NCBI GenBank assembly: GCA_026008535.1 | Contig: BRKX01000017.1 | Location: forward strand, 4,778,501 to 4,842,500 | DNA: 64,000 nucleotides | Direction of reading: 5' to 3' | Origin: Perilla frutescens | Lineage: Eukaryota > Streptophyta > Magnoliopsida > Lamiales > Lamiaceae | Position numbers and translations under genes: made by a program | The notes under the pieces: generated by a model | What the model saw: only the letters and a program-made list of their open reading frames with translations | What the model was told of the DNA's origin: nothing | The model's database searches: none | In this document: positions 48,112 through 59,048 of the stretch, one piece after another | Numbering within the stretch: position 1 is the stretch's first letter | Layout: every line of letters begins with the position of its first letter

Positions 48112-48519
48112 GTTAGAGTCTCTTCACAAAATTTTCTTATAGCTGGTGGCACAGCGGGCGGTGGTGGTCTCTGAACTTCAAACGCGCGTAACCTTCGAAC
48201 CGATTGGAGTTACGGGGCGCATAGCATGTACACGCGAAGGTCTCGCCGAGCAGTACGACCTGGACAATAGGGCTCACCCGTTGTGTGCACTAGCCGAGGT
48301 CAAAAAAGAGCTTAGAGTGCCGGTTTCGTGGCCCGCCGTGTTTCAACGGCCACTAATTCAGAGATTGTGGGTCCCACACTCGTAATCACGGCTCGCTGAT
48401 GACGAAAGCTCTGTGTCGCGGTTTCAGTTACTCACAACGAGTAACATAAAGTGAAAAACCGAACAAATTGCAAAAAAAAAAGAACAAATTATCCGAAAAG
48501 ATGAGTCTGAACTACAAAA

Positions 48520-48638
48520 GAGGTGCAACACGAGGACTTCCCAGGGGGTCACCCATCCTAGTACTACTCTCGCCCAAGCACGCTTAACTTCGGAGTTCTG
48601 ATGGGATCCGGTGCATTAGTGCTGGTATGATCGCACCC
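48520..48638 (-). rRNA. 5S rRNA: 5S rRNA copy 93
   Basis: Full length; C118T, leaving a G1.U118 wobble. Confidence 0.93.
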
Positions 48639-49046
48639 GTTAGAGTCTCTTCACAAAATTTTCTTATAGCTGGTGGCACAGCGGGCGGTGGTGGTCTCTG
48701 AACTTCAAACGCGTGTAACTTTCGAACCGATTGGAGTTACGGGGCGCACAGCATGTACACGCGAAGGTCTCGCCGAGCCGTACGACCTGGACAACAGGGC
48801 TCGCCCGTTGTGTGCCCTAGCCGAGGTCAAAAAAGAGCTTAGAGTGCCGGTTTCTTGGCCCGCCGTGTTTCAACGACCACTAATTCAGAGATTGTGGGTC
48901 CCACACTCGTAATCACGGCTCGCTGATGACGAAAGCTCTGTGTCGCGGTTTCAGTTACTCACAACGAGTAACATAAAGCGAAAAACCGAACAAATTGCAA
49001 AAACAAAAGAACAAATTATCCGAAAAGATGAGTCTGAACTACAAAA

Positions 49047-49165
49047 GGGGTGCAACACGAGGACATCCCAGGGGGTCACCCATCCTAGTACTACTCTCGC
49101 CCAAGCACACTTAGCTTCGGAGTTCTGATGGGATCCGGTGCATTAGTGCTGGTATGATCGCACCC
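49047..49165 (-). rRNA. 5S rRNA: 5S rRNA copy 94
   Basis: Full length; A101T, C57T, T52C. Confidence 0.92.
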
Positions 49166-49574
49166 GTTATAGTCTTTTCACAAAATTTTCTTATAGCTGG
49201 TGGCACAGCGGGCGGTGGTGGTCTCTGAACTTTAAACGCGCGTAACTTTCGAACCGATTGGAGTTACGGGGCGCACAGCATGTACACGCGAAGGTCTCGC
49301 CGAGCCGTACGACCTGCACAACAGGGCTTGCCCGTTGTGTGCACTAGCCGAGGTCAAAAAAGAGCTTAGAGTGCCGGTTTCTTGGCCCGCCGTGTTTCAA
49401 CGGCCACTAATTCAGAGATTGTGGGTCCCACACTCGTAATCACGGCTCGCTGATGACGAAAGCTCTGTGTCGCGGTTTCAGTTACTCACAACGAGTAACA
49501 TAAAGTGAAAAACCGAACAAATTGCAAAAAAAAAAAGAACAAATTATCCGAAAAGATGAGTCTGAACTACAAAA

Positions 49575-49685
49575 GGGGTGCAACACGAGGACTTCCCAGG
49601 GGGTCACCCATCCTAGTACTACTCTCGCCCAAGCACGCTTAACTTCGGAGTTCTGATGGGATCCGGTGCTGGTATGATCGCACCC
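49575..49685 (-). pseudogene. 5S rRNA: 5S rRNA copy 95, 8-bp deletion and damaged TATA
   Basis: 111 nt. Eight bases are lost between two GCAC repeats at 17-20 and 25-28, so a slippage or microhomology deletion is likely. The 5' strand of helix II is disrupted. The upstream box reads TAAAAG. Two independent kinds of damage make loss of function likely. Confidence 0.88.
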
Positions 49686-49709
49686 GTTAGAGTCTCTTCA
49701 CAAAATTTT

Positions 49710-49715
49710 CTTTTA
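49710..49715 (-). promoter_or_regulatory. damaged TATA-like box of copy 95
   Basis: The box reads TAAAAG instead of TATAAG (T to A at -28). Only copies 95 and 101 show this, and both also have an 8-bp gene deletion. Confidence 0.8.
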
Positions 49716-50093
49716 GCTGGTGGCACAGCGGGCGGTGGTGGTCTCTGAACTTCAAACCCGCGTAACTTTCGAACCGATTGGAGTTACGGGGCGCACAGCA
49801 TGTACACGCGAAGTTCTCGCCGAGCCGTACGACCTGGACAACAGGGCTCGCCCGTTGTGTGCACTAGCCGAGGTCAAAAAAGAGCTTAGAGTGCCGGTTT
49901 CGTGGCCCGCCGTGTTTCAACGGCCACTAATTCAGAGATTGTGGGTCCCACACTCGTAATCACGGCTCGCTGATGACGAAAGCTCTGTGTCGCGGTTTCA
50001 GTAACTCACAACGAGTAACATAAAGCGAAAAACCGAACAAATTGCAAAAAAAAAAGAACAAATTATCCGAAAAGATGAGTCTGAACTACAAAA

Positions 50094-50212
50094 GGGGTGC
50101 AACATGAGGACTTCCCAGGGGGTCACCCATCCTAGTACTACTCTCGCCGAAGCACGCTTAACTTCGGAGTTCTGATGGGATCCAGTGCATTAGTGCTGGT
50201 ATGATCGCACCC
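50094..50212 (-). rRNA. 5S rRNA: 5S rRNA copy 96
   Basis: Full length; G108A, G64C (unpairs C15-G64), C29T. The promoter reads AAAAAACTC just upstream of the start instead of GAAGAGACTC. Confidence 0.9.
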
Positions 50213-50572
50213 GTTAGAGTTTTTTCACAAAATTTTCTTATAGCTGGTGGCACAGCGGGCGGTGGTGGTCTCTGAACTTCAAACGCGCGTAACTTTCGAA
50301 CCGATTGGAGTTACGGGGCGCACAGCATGTACACGCGAAGGTCTCGCCGAGCCGTACGACCTGCACAACAGGGCTTGCCCGTTGTGTGCACTAGCCGAGG
50401 TCAAAAAAGAGCTTAGAGTGCCGGTTTCTTGGCCCGCCGTGTTTCAACGGCCACTAATTCAGAGATTGTGGGTCCCACACTCGTAATCACGGCTCGCTGA
50501 TGACGAAAGCTCTGTGTCGCGGTTTCAGTTACTCACAACGAGTAACATAAAGTGAAAAACCGAACAAATTGC

Positions 50573-50583
50573 AAAAAAAAAAA
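50573..50583 (-). terminator. secondary poly(T) tract behind copy 97 (T11)
   Basis: A T11 run on the transcript strand begins 34 bp beyond the T4. It is the likely fallback stop if the first terminator is read through. Confidence 0.55.
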
Positions 50584-50617
50584 GAACAAATTATCCGAAA
50601 AGATGAGTCTGAACTAC

Positions 50618-50621
50618 AAAA
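50618..50621 (-). terminator. Pol III T4 terminator (representative, copy 97)
   Basis: TTTT follows directly after C119 on the transcript strand, the standard Pol III stop. Variants elsewhere: T5 where C119 is T, T6 in copies 38 and 52, and TTTC (no T4) in copies 44, 49, 56 and 59. Confidence 0.88.
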
Positions 50622-50740
50622 GGGGTGCAACACGAGGACTTCCCAGGGGGTCACCCATCCTAGTACTACTCTCGCCCAAGCACGCTTAACTTCGGAGTTC
50701 TGATGGGATCCGGTGCATTAGTGCTGGTATGATCGCACCC
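50622..50740 (-). rRNA. 5S rRNA: 5S rRNA copy 97 (consensus reference copy)
   Basis: This copy matches the array consensus and is the reference for all variants here; copy 103 is the same. It encodes the 119-nt 5S rRNA of the cytosolic large ribosomal subunit, transcribed by Pol III. The internal control region has box A at about 50-64, the intermediate element at about 67-72 and box C at about 80-97, the TFIIIA/TFIIIC sites known for 5S genes. Helix I pairs GGGTGC (1-6) with GCACCC (113-118); many plants have A3-U116 where this array has G3-C116, a compensated change. BamHI GGATCC lies at 30-35. A TATAAG box is 25 bp upstream and a T4 terminator follows C119 directly. Confidence 0.98.
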
Positions 50741-50775
50741 GTTAGAGTCTCTTCACAAAATTTTCTTATAGCTGG
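50741..50775 (-). promoter_or_regulatory. 5S upstream promoter element (representative, copy 97)
   Basis: Reading 5' to 3' on the minus strand, TATAAG lies at -30 to -25 (50765-50770) and AAC at -3 to -1. Both match the known plant 5S layout of a TATA-like element near -28 and a C at -1. The usual GC near -12 is not obvious; AGAGACTCT (-12 to -4), a short dyad, sits there instead. The element is nearly invariant across the array; copies 95 and 101 have a damaged TATA, and copies 26, 30, 87, 107, 111, 114 and 117 have T at -1. Confidence 0.85.
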
Positions 50776-51148
50776 TGGCACAGCGAGCGGTGGTGGTCTC
50801 TGAACTTCAAACGCGCGTAACTTTCGAACCGATTGGAGTTACGGGGCGCACAGCATGTACACGCGAAGGTCTCGCCGAGCCGTACGACCTGGACAACAGG
50901 GCTCGCCCGTTGTGTGCCCTAGCCGAGGTCAAAAAAGAGCTTAGAGTGCCGGTTTCTTGGCCCGCTGTGTTTCAACGGCCACTAATTCAGATATTGTGGG
51001 TCCCACACTCGTAATCACGGCTCGCTGATGACGAAAGCTCTGTGTCGCGGTTTCAGTTACTCACAACGAGTAACATAAAGCGAAAAACCGAACAAATTGC
51101 AAAAACAAAAGAACAAATTATCCGAAAAGATGAGTCTGAACTACAAAA
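50741..51148. other. representative 5S intergenic spacer (408 bp)
   Basis: From the 5S start outward it holds the TATA-like promoter, the GTGGCACAGC anchor and a GGT-rich stretch, inverted repeats 1 to 4, the TGTGGGTCCCACA near-palindrome, an A-rich tract and the T4 terminator of the next copy. All spacers share this plan at very high identity. Class markers are CTGCACAACGGG, CTGGACAACAGGG or CTGGACAATAGGG; CACTAGCC or CAGTAGCC; GAGTAACAT or GAGTTACAT; and GATGACGAAAG or GATAACAAAAG. No internal subrepeat family and no gene are seen. Confidence 0.9.
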
Positions 51149-51267
51149 GGGGTGCAACACGAGGACATCCCAGGGGGTCACCCATCCTAGTACTACTCTC
51201 GCCCAAGCACACTTAGCTTCGGAGTTCTGATGGGATCCGGTGCATTAGTGCTGGTATGATCGCACCC
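51149..51267 (-). rRNA. 5S rRNA: 5S rRNA copy 98
   Basis: Full length; A101T, C57T, T52C. Confidence 0.92.
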
Positions 51268-51675
51268 GTTATAGTCTTTTCACAAAATTTTCTTATAGCT
51301 GGTGGCACAGCGGGCGGTGGTGGTCTCTGAACTTTAAACGCGCGTAACTTTCGAACCGATTGGAGTTACGGGGCGCACAGCATGTACACGCGAAGGTCTC
51401 GCCGAGCCGTACGACCTGCACAACAGGGCTTGCCCGTTGTGTGCACTAGCCGAGGTCAAAAAAGAGCTTAGAGTGCCGGTTTCTTGGCCCGCCGTGTTTC
51501 AACGGCCACTAATTCAGAGATTGTGGGTCCCACACTCGTAATCACGGCTCGCTGATGACGAAAGCTCTGTGTCGCGGTTTCAGTTACTCACAACGAGTAA
51601 CATAAAGTGAAAAACCGAACAAATTGCAAAAAAAAAAGAACAAATTATCCGAAAAGATGAGTCTGAACTACAAAA

Positions 51676-51794
51676 GAGGTGCAACACGAGGACTTCCCAG
51701 GGGGTCACCCATCCTAGTACTACTCTCGCCCAAGCACGCTTAACTTCGGAGTTCTGATGGGATCCGGTGCATTAGTGCTGGTATGATCGCACCC
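51676..51794 (-). rRNA. 5S rRNA: 5S rRNA copy 99
   Basis: Full length; C118T. Confidence 0.93.
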
Positions 51795-52202
51795 GTTAGA
51801 GTCTCTTCACAAAATTTTCTTATAGCTGGTGGCACAGCGAGCGGTGGTGGTCTCTGAACTTCAAACGCGCGTAACTTTCGAACCGATTGGAGTTACGGGG
51901 CGCACAGCATGTACACGCGAAGGTCTCGCCGAGCCGTACGACCTGGACAACAGGGCTCGCCCGTTGTGTGCCCTAGCCGAGGTCAAAAAAGAGCTTAGAG
52001 TGCCGGTTTCTTGGCCCGCTGTGTTTCAACGGCCACTAATTCAGATATTGTGGGTCCCACACTCGTAATCACGGCTCGCTGATGACGAAAGCTCTGTGTC
52101 GCGGTTTCAGTTACTCACAACGAGTAACATAAAGCGAAAAACCGAACAAATTGCAAAAACAAAAGAACAAATTATCCGAAAAGATGAGTCTGAACTACAA
52201 AA

Positions 52203-52321
52203 GGGGTGCAACACGAGGACATCCCAGGGGGTCACCCATCCTAGTACTACTCTCGCCCAAGCACACTTAGCTTCGGAGTTCTGATGGGATCCGGTGCATT
52301 AGTGCTGGTATGATCGCACCC
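52203..52321 (-). rRNA. 5S rRNA: 5S rRNA copy 100
   Basis: Full length; A101T, C57T, T52C. Confidence 0.92.
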
Positions 52322-52729
52322 GTTATAGTCTTTTCACAAAATTTTCTTATAGCTGGTGGCACAGCGGGCGGTGGTGGTCTCTGAACTTTAAACGCGCGTA
52401 ACTTTCGAACCGATTGGAGTTACGGGGCGCACAGCATGTACACGCGAAGGTCTCGCCGAGCCGTACGACCTGCACAACAGGGCTTGCCCGTTGTGTGCAC
52501 TAGCCGAGGTCAAAAAAGAGCTTAGAGTGCCGGTTTCTTGGCCCGCCGTGTTTCAACGGCCACTAATTCAGAGATTGTGGGTCCCACACTCGTAATCACG
52601 GCTCGCTGATGACGAAAGCTCTGTGTCGCGGTTTCAGTTACTCACAACGAGTAACATAAAGTGAAAAACCGAACAAATTGCAAAAAAAAAAGAACAAATT
52701 ATCCGAAAAGATGAGTCTGAACTACAAAA

Positions 52730-52840
52730 GGGGTGCAATACAAGAACTTCCCTGGGGGTCTCCCATCCTAGTACTACTCTCGCCCAAGCACGCTTAACTT
52801 CGGAGTTCTGATGGGATCCGGTGCTGGTATGATCGCACCC
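52730..52840 (-). pseudogene. 5S rRNA: 5S rRNA copy 101, 8-bp deletion, damaged TATA, 3' changes
   Basis: Same 8-bp deletion and TAAAAG box as copy 95, plus G110A, C107T, C104T, T96A and T88A. The most damaged gene in the window. Its 3' half matches copy 105, so it looks like a recombinant of two variant types. Confidence 0.9.
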
Positions 52841-52864
52841 GTTAGAGTCTCTTCACAAAATTTT

Positions 52865-52870
52865 CTTTTA
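52865..52870 (-). promoter_or_regulatory. damaged TATA-like box of copy 101
   Basis: Same TAAAAG change as copy 95, 3155 bp away, consistent with a shared duplicated ancestor. Confidence 0.8.
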
Positions 52871-53248
52871 GCTGGTGGCACAGCGGGCGGTGGTGGTCTC
52901 TGAACTTCAAACCCGCGTAACTTTCGAACCGATTGGAGTTACGGGGCGCACAGCATGTACACGCGAAGTTCTCGCCGAGCCGTACGACCTGGACAACAGG
53001 GCTCGCCCGTTGTGTGCACTAGCCGAGGTCAAAAAAGAGCTTAGAGTGCCGGTTTCGTGGCCCGCCGTGTTTCAACGGCCACTAATTCAGAGATTGTGGG
53101 TCCCACACTCGTAATCACGGCTCGCTGATGACGAAAGCTCTGTGTCGCGGTTTCAGTAACTCACAACGAGTAACATAAAGCGAAAAACCGAACAAATTGC
53201 AAAAAAAAAAGAACAAATTATCCGAAAAGATGAGTCTGAACTACAAAA

Positions 53249-53367
53249 GGGGTGCAACATGAGGACTTCCCAGGGGGTCACCCATCCTAGTACTACTCTC
53301 GCCGAAGCACGCTTAACTTCGGAGTTCTGATGGGATCCAGTGCATTAGTGCTGGTATGATCGCACCC
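53249..53367 (-). rRNA. 5S rRNA: 5S rRNA copy 102
   Basis: Full length; G108A, G64C, C29T, the duplicate of copy 96. Confidence 0.9.
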
Positions 53368-53776
53368 GTTAGAGTTTTTTCACAAAATTTTCTTATAGCT
53401 GGTGGCACAGCGGGCGGTGGTGGTCTCTGAACTTCAAACGCGCGTAACTTTCGAACCGATTGGAGTTACGGGGCGCACAGCATGTACACGCGAAGGTCTC
53501 GCCGAGCCGTACGACCTGCACAACAGGGCTTGCCCGTTGTGTGCACTAGCCGAGGTCAAAAAAGAGCTTAGAGTGCCGGTTTCTTGGCCCGCCGTGTTTC
53601 AACGGCCACTAATTCAGAGATTGTGGGTCCCACACTCGTAATCACGGCTCGCTGATGACGAAAGCTCTGTGTCGCGGTTTCAGTTACTCACAACGAGTAA
53701 CATAAAGTGAAAAACCGAACAAATTGCAAAAAAAAAAAGAACAAATTATCCGAAAAGATGAGTCTGAACTACAAAA

Positions 53777-53895
53777 GGGGTGCAACACGAGGACTTCCCA
53801 GGGGGTCACCCATCCTAGTACTACTCTCGCCCAAGCACGCTTAACTTCGGAGTTCTGATGGGATCCGGTGCATTAGTGCTGGTATGATCGCACCC
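53777..53895 (-). rRNA. 5S rRNA: 5S rRNA copy 103
   Basis: Full length, consensus sequence. Confidence 0.97.
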
Positions 53896-54303
53896 GTTAG
53901 AGTCTCTTCACAAAATTTTCTTATAGCTGGTGGCACAGCGAGCGGTGGTGGTCTCTGAACTTCAAACGCGCGTAACTTTCGAACCGATTGGAGTTACGGG
54001 GCGCACAGCATGTACACGCGAAGGTCTCGCCGAGCCGTACGACCTGGACAACAGGGCTCGCCCGTTGTGTGCCCTAGCCGAGGTCAAAAAAGAGCTTAGA
54101 GTGCCGGTTTCTTGGCCCGCTGTGTTTCAACGGCCACTAATTCAGATATTGTGGGTCCCACACTCGTAATCACGGCTCGCTGATGACGAAAGCTCTGTGT
54201 CGCGGTTTCAGTTACTCACAACGAGTAACATAAAGCGAAAAACCGAACAAATTGCAAAAACAAAAGAACAAATTATCCGAAAAGATGAGTCTGAACTACA
54301 AAA

Positions 54304-54422
54304 GGGGTGCAACACGAGGACATCCCAGGGGGTCACCCATCCTAGTACTACTCTCGCCCAAGCACACTTAGCTTCGGAGTTCTGATGGGATCCGGTGCAT
54401 TAGTGCTGGTATGATCGCACCC
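54304..54422 (-). rRNA. 5S rRNA: 5S rRNA copy 104
   Basis: Full length; A101T, C57T, T52C. Confidence 0.92.
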
Positions 54423-54830
54423 GTTATAGTCTTTTCACAAAATTTTCTTATAGCTGGTGGCACAGCGGGCGGTGGTGGTCTCTGAACTTTAAACGCGCGT
54501 AACTTTCGAACCGATTGGAGTTACGGGGCGCACAGCATGTACACGCGAAGGTCTCGCCGAGCCGTACGACCTGCACAACAGGGCTTGCCCGTTGTGTGCA
54601 CTAGCCGAGGTCAAAAAAGAGCTTAGAGTGCCGGTTTCTTGGCCCGCCGTGTTTCAACGGCCACTAATTCAGAGATTGTGGGTCCCACACTCGTAATCAC
54701 GGCTCGCTGATGACGAAAGCTCTGTGTCGCGGTTTCAGTTACTCACAACGAGTAACATAAAGTGAAAAACCGAACAAATTGCAAAAAAAAAAGAACAAAT
54801 TATCCGAAAAGATGAGTCTGAACTACAAAA

Positions 54831-54949
54831 GGGGTGCAATACAAGAACTTCCCTGGGGGTCTCCCATCCTAGTACTACTCTCGCCCAAGCACGCTTAACT
54901 TCGGAGTTCTGATGGGATCCGGTGCATTAGTGCTGGTATGATCGCACCC
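54831..54949 (-). rRNA. 5S rRNA: 5S rRNA copy 105, 3'-half variant
   Basis: Full length; G110A, C107T, C104T, T96A, T88A, clustered in box C and helices IV/V. Function doubtful. Confidence 0.85.
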
Positions 54950-55356
54950 GTTAGAGTCTCTTCACAAAATTTTCTTATAGCTGGTGGCACAGCGGGCGGT
55001 GGTGGTCTCTGAACTTCAAACGCGCGTAACTTTCGAACCGATTGGAGTTACGGGGCGCACAGCATGTACACGCGAAGGTCTCGCCGAGCCGTACGACCTG
55101 CACAACAGGGCTTGCCCGTTGTGTGCACTAGTCGAGGTCAAAAAAGAGCTTAGAGTGCCGGTTTCTTGGCCCGCCGTGTTTCAACGGCCACTAATTCAGA
55201 GATTGTGGGTCTCACACTCGCAATCACGGCTCGCTGATGACGAAAGCTCTGTGTCGCGGTTTCAGTTACTCACAACGAGTAACATAAAGTGAAAAACCGA
55301 ACAAATTGCAAAAAAAAAGAACAAATTATCCGAAAAGATGAGTCTGAACTACAAAA

Positions 55357-55475
55357 AGGGTGCAACACGAGGACTTCCCAGGGGGTCACCCATCCTAGTA
55401 CTATTCTCGCCCAAACACGCTTAACTTCGGAGTTCTGATGGGATCCGGTGCATTAGTGCTGGTATGATCGCACCC
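55357..55475 (-). rRNA. 5S rRNA: 5S rRNA copy 106
   Basis: Full length; C119T, G72A, C61T. Confidence 0.92.
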
Positions 55476-55883
55476 GTTAGAGTCTCTTCACAAAATTTTC
55501 TTATAGCTGGTGGCACAGCAGGCGGTGGTGGTCTCTGAACTTCAAACGCGCGTAACCTTCGAACCGATTGGAGTTACGGGGCGCACAGCATGTACACGCG
55601 AAGGTCTCGCCGAGCAGTACGACCTGGACAATAGGGCTCACCCGTTGTGTGCACTAGCCGAGGTCAAAAAAGAGCTTAGAGTGCCGGTTTCGTGGCCCGC
55701 CGTGTTTCAACGGCCACTAATTCAGAGATTGTGGGTCCCACACTCGTAATCACGGCTCGCTGATGACGAAAGCTCTGTGTCGCGGTTTCAGTTACTCACA
55801 ACGAGTAACATAAAGTGAAAAACCGAACAAATTGCAAAAAAAAAAGAACCAATTATCCGAAAAGATGAGTCTGAACTACAAAA

Positions 55884-56002
55884 GGGGTGCAACACGAGGA
55901 CTTCCCAGGGGGTCACCCATCCTAGTACTACTCTCGCCCAAGCACGCTTAACTTCGGAGTTCTGATGGGATCCGGTGCATTACTGCTGGTATGATCGCAC
56001 CC
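55884..56002 (-). rRNA. 5S rRNA: 5S rRNA copy 107
   Basis: Full length; C20G, T at -1. Confidence 0.91.
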
Positions 56003-56410
56003 ATTAGAGTCTCTTCACAAAATTTTCTTATAGCTGGTGGCACAGCGGGCGGTGGTGGTCTCTGAACTTCAAACGCGCGTAACTTTCGAACCGATTGGAG
56101 TTACGGGGCGCACAGCATGTACACGCGAAGGTCTCGCCGATCCGTACGACCTGCACAACGGGGCTTGCCCGTTGTGTGCACTAGCCGAGGTCAAAAAAGA
56201 GCTTAGAGTGCCGGTTTCTTGGCCCGCCGTGTTTCAACGGCCACTAATTCAGAGATTGTGGGTCCCACACTCGTAATCACAGCTCGCTGATGACGAAAGC
56301 TCTGTGTCGCGTTTTCAGTTACTCACAACGAGTAACATAAAGTGAAAAACCGAACAAATTGCAAAAAAAAAAGAACAAATTATCCGAAAAGATGAGTCTG
56401 AACTACAAAA

Positions 56411-56529
56411 GGGGTTCAACACGAGGACTTCCCAGAGGGTCACCCATCCTAGTACTACTCTCGCCCAAGCACGCTTAACTTCGGAGTTCTGATGGGATCC
56501 AGTGCATTAGTGCTGGTATGATCGCACTC
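56411..56529 (-). rRNA. 5S rRNA: 5S rRNA copy 108, helix I variant
   Basis: Full length; C114A, C94T, C29T, G2A. Two helix I pairs are broken; close relative of copies 85 and 112. Confidence 0.86.
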
Positions 56530-56937
56530 GTTAGAGTCTCTTCACAAAATTTTCTTATAGCTGGTGGCACAGCGGGCGGTGGTGGTCTCTGAACTTCAAA
56601 CGCGCGTAACTTTCGAACCGATTGGAGTTACGGGGCGCACAGCATGTACACGCGAAGGTCTCGCCGAGCCGTACGACCTGGACAACAGGGCTCGCCCGTT
56701 GTGTGCACTAGCCGAGGTCAAAAAAGAGCTTAGAGTGCCGGTTTCGTGGCCCACCGTGTTTTAACGGCCACTAATTCAGAGATTGTGGGTCCCACACTCG
56801 TAATCACGGCTCGCTGATGACGAAAGCTCTGTGTCGCGGTTTCAGTTACTCACAACGAGTAACATAAAGTGAAAAACCGAACAAATTGCAAAAAAAAAAG
56901 AACAAATTATCCGAAAAGATGAGTCTGAACTACAAAA

Positions 56938-57056
56938 GGGGTGCAATACAAGAACTTCCCTGGGGGTCACCCATCCTAGTACTACTCTCGCCCAAGCACG
57001 CTTAACTTCGGAGTTCTGATGGGATCCGGTGCATTAGTGCTGGTATGATCGCACCC
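56938..57056 (-). rRNA. 5S rRNA: 5S rRNA copy 109, 3'-half variant
   Basis: Full length; G110A, C107T, C104T, T96A as copy 105, but T88 is normal. Confidence 0.86.
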
Positions 57057-57464
57057 GTTAGAGTCTCTTCACAAAATTTTCTTATAGCTGGTGGCACAGC
57101 GGGCGGTGGTGGTCTCTGAACTTCAAACGCGCGTAACTTTCGAACCGATTGGAGTTACGGGGCGCACAGCATGTACACGCGAAGGTCTCGCCGAGCCGTA
57201 CGACCTGCACAACAGGGCTTGCCCGTTGTGTGCACTAGTCGAGGTCAAAAAAGAGCTTAGAGTGCCGGTTTCTTGGCCCGCCGTGTTTCAACGGCCACTA
57301 ATTCAGAGATTGTGGGTCTCACACTCGCAATCACGGCTCGCTGATGACGAAAGCTCTGTGTCGCGGTTTCAGTTACTCACAACGAGTAACATAAAGTGAA
57401 AAACCGAACAAATTGCAAAAAAAAAAGAACAAATTATCCGAAAAGATGAGTCTGAACTACAAAA

Positions 57465-57583
57465 AGGGTGCAACACGAGGACTTCCCAGGGGGTCACCCA
57501 TCCTAGTACTATTCTCGCCCAAACACGCTTAACTTCGGAGTTCTGATGGGATCCGGTGCATTAGTGCTGGTATGATCGCACCC
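57465..57583 (-). rRNA. 5S rRNA: 5S rRNA copy 110
   Basis: Full length; C119T, G72A, C61T. Confidence 0.92.
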
Positions 57584-57992
57584 GTTAGAGTCTCTTCACA
57601 AAATTTTCTTATAGCTGGTGGCACAGCGGGCGGTGGTGGTCTCTGAACTTCAAACGCGCGTAACCTTCGAACCGATTGGAGTTACGGGGCGCACAGCATG
57701 TACACGCGAAGGTCTCGCCGAGCAGTACGACCTGGACAATAGGGCTCACCCGTTGTGTGCACTAGCCGAGGTCAAAAAAGAGCTTAGAGTGCCGGTTTCG
57801 TGGCCCGCCGTGTTTCAACGGCCACTAATTCAGAGATTGTGGGTCCCACACTCGTAATCACGGCTCGCTGATGACGAAAGCTCTGTGTCGCGGTTTCAGT
57901 TACTCACAACGAGTAACATAAAGTGAAAAACCGAACAAATTGCAAAAAAAAAAAGAACCAATTATCCGAAAAGATGAGTCTGAACTACAAAA

Positions 57993-58111
57993 GGGGTGCA
58001 ACACGAGGACTTCCCAGGGGGTCACCCATCCTAGTACTACTCTCGCCCAAGCACGCTTAACTTCGGAGTTCTGATGGGATCCGGTGCATTACTGCTGGTA
58101 TGATCGCACCC
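57993..58111 (-). rRNA. 5S rRNA: 5S rRNA copy 111
   Basis: Full length; C20G, T at -1. Confidence 0.91.
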
Positions 58112-58519
58112 ATTAGAGTCTCTTCACAAAATTTTCTTATAGCTGGTGGCACAGCGGGCGGTGGTGGTCTCTGAACTTCAAACGCGCGTAACTTTCGAAC
58201 CGATTGGAGTTACGGGGCGCACAGCATGTACACGCGAAGGTCTCGCCGATCCGTACGACCTGCACAACGGGGCTTGCCCGTTGTGTGCACTAGCCGAGGT
58301 CAAAAAAGAGCTTAGAGTGCCGGTTTCTTGGCCCGCCGTGTTTCAACGGCCACTAATTCAGAGATTGTGGGTCCCACACTCGTAATCACAGCTCGCTGAT
58401 GATGAAAGCTCTGTGTCGCGGTTTCAGTTACTCACAACGAGTAACATAAAGTGAAAAACCGAACAAATTGCAAAAAAAAAAGAACAAATTATCCGAAAAG
58501 ATGAGTCTGAACTACAAAA

Positions 58520-58638
58520 GGGGTTCAACACGAGGACTTCCCAGAGGGTCACCCATCCTAGTACTACTCTCGCCCAAGCACGCTTAACTTCGGAGTTCTG
58601 ATGGGATCCAGTGCATTAGTGCTGGTATGATCGCACTC
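58520..58638 (-). rRNA. 5S rRNA: 5S rRNA copy 112, helix I variant
   Basis: Full length; C114A, C94T, C29T, G2A as copy 108. Confidence 0.86.
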
Positions 58639-59048
58639 GTTAGAGTCTCTTCACAAAATTTTCTTATAGCTGGTGGCACAGCGGGCGGTGGTGGTCTCTG
58701 AACTTCAAACGCGCGTAACTTTCGAACCGATTGGAGTTACGGGGCGCACAGCATGTACACGCGAAGGTCTCGCCGAGCCGTACGACCTGGACAACAGGGC
58801 TCGCCCGTTGTGTGCACTAGCCGAGGTCAAAAAAGAGCTTAGAGTGCCGGTTTCGTGGCCCACCGTGTTTTAACGGCCACTAATTCAGAGATTGTGGGTC
58901 CCACACTCGTAATCACGGCTCGCTGATGACGAAAGCTCTGTGTCGCGGTTTCAGTTACTCACAACGAGTAACATAAAGTGAAAAACCGAACAAATTGCAA
59001 AAAAAAAAAAGAACAAATTATCCGAAAAGATGAGTCTGAACTACAAAA

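Larger units (their letters stand above)
44451..49199. repeat. long-range duplication, left copy
   Basis: These units are paralogous to 58673-63948. Shared rare markers include CCCACCGTGTTTTAAC, CCACGAATTC, GCGCTCAGCAT (47161/61910 area), CACAACTGGGC (47618/62367 units), GCGCATAGCATG (48146/62895 units) and CAACGACCAC (48673/63422 units). The offset is 14222 bp at first and about 14750 bp later. Confidence 0.88.
49720..54983. repeat. 4-unit duplication (offset 3155 bp) with an inserted 2-unit repeat
   Basis: Units at 49720, 50247, 50775 and 51302 match 52875, 53402, 53930 and 54457. Shared markers are the damaged TATA, CAAACCCG, GCCGAAGC, CACAGCGAGCGG and CAGATATTG. Between them 51829 and 52356 repeat the 50775/51302 pair. 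Confidence 0.88.
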
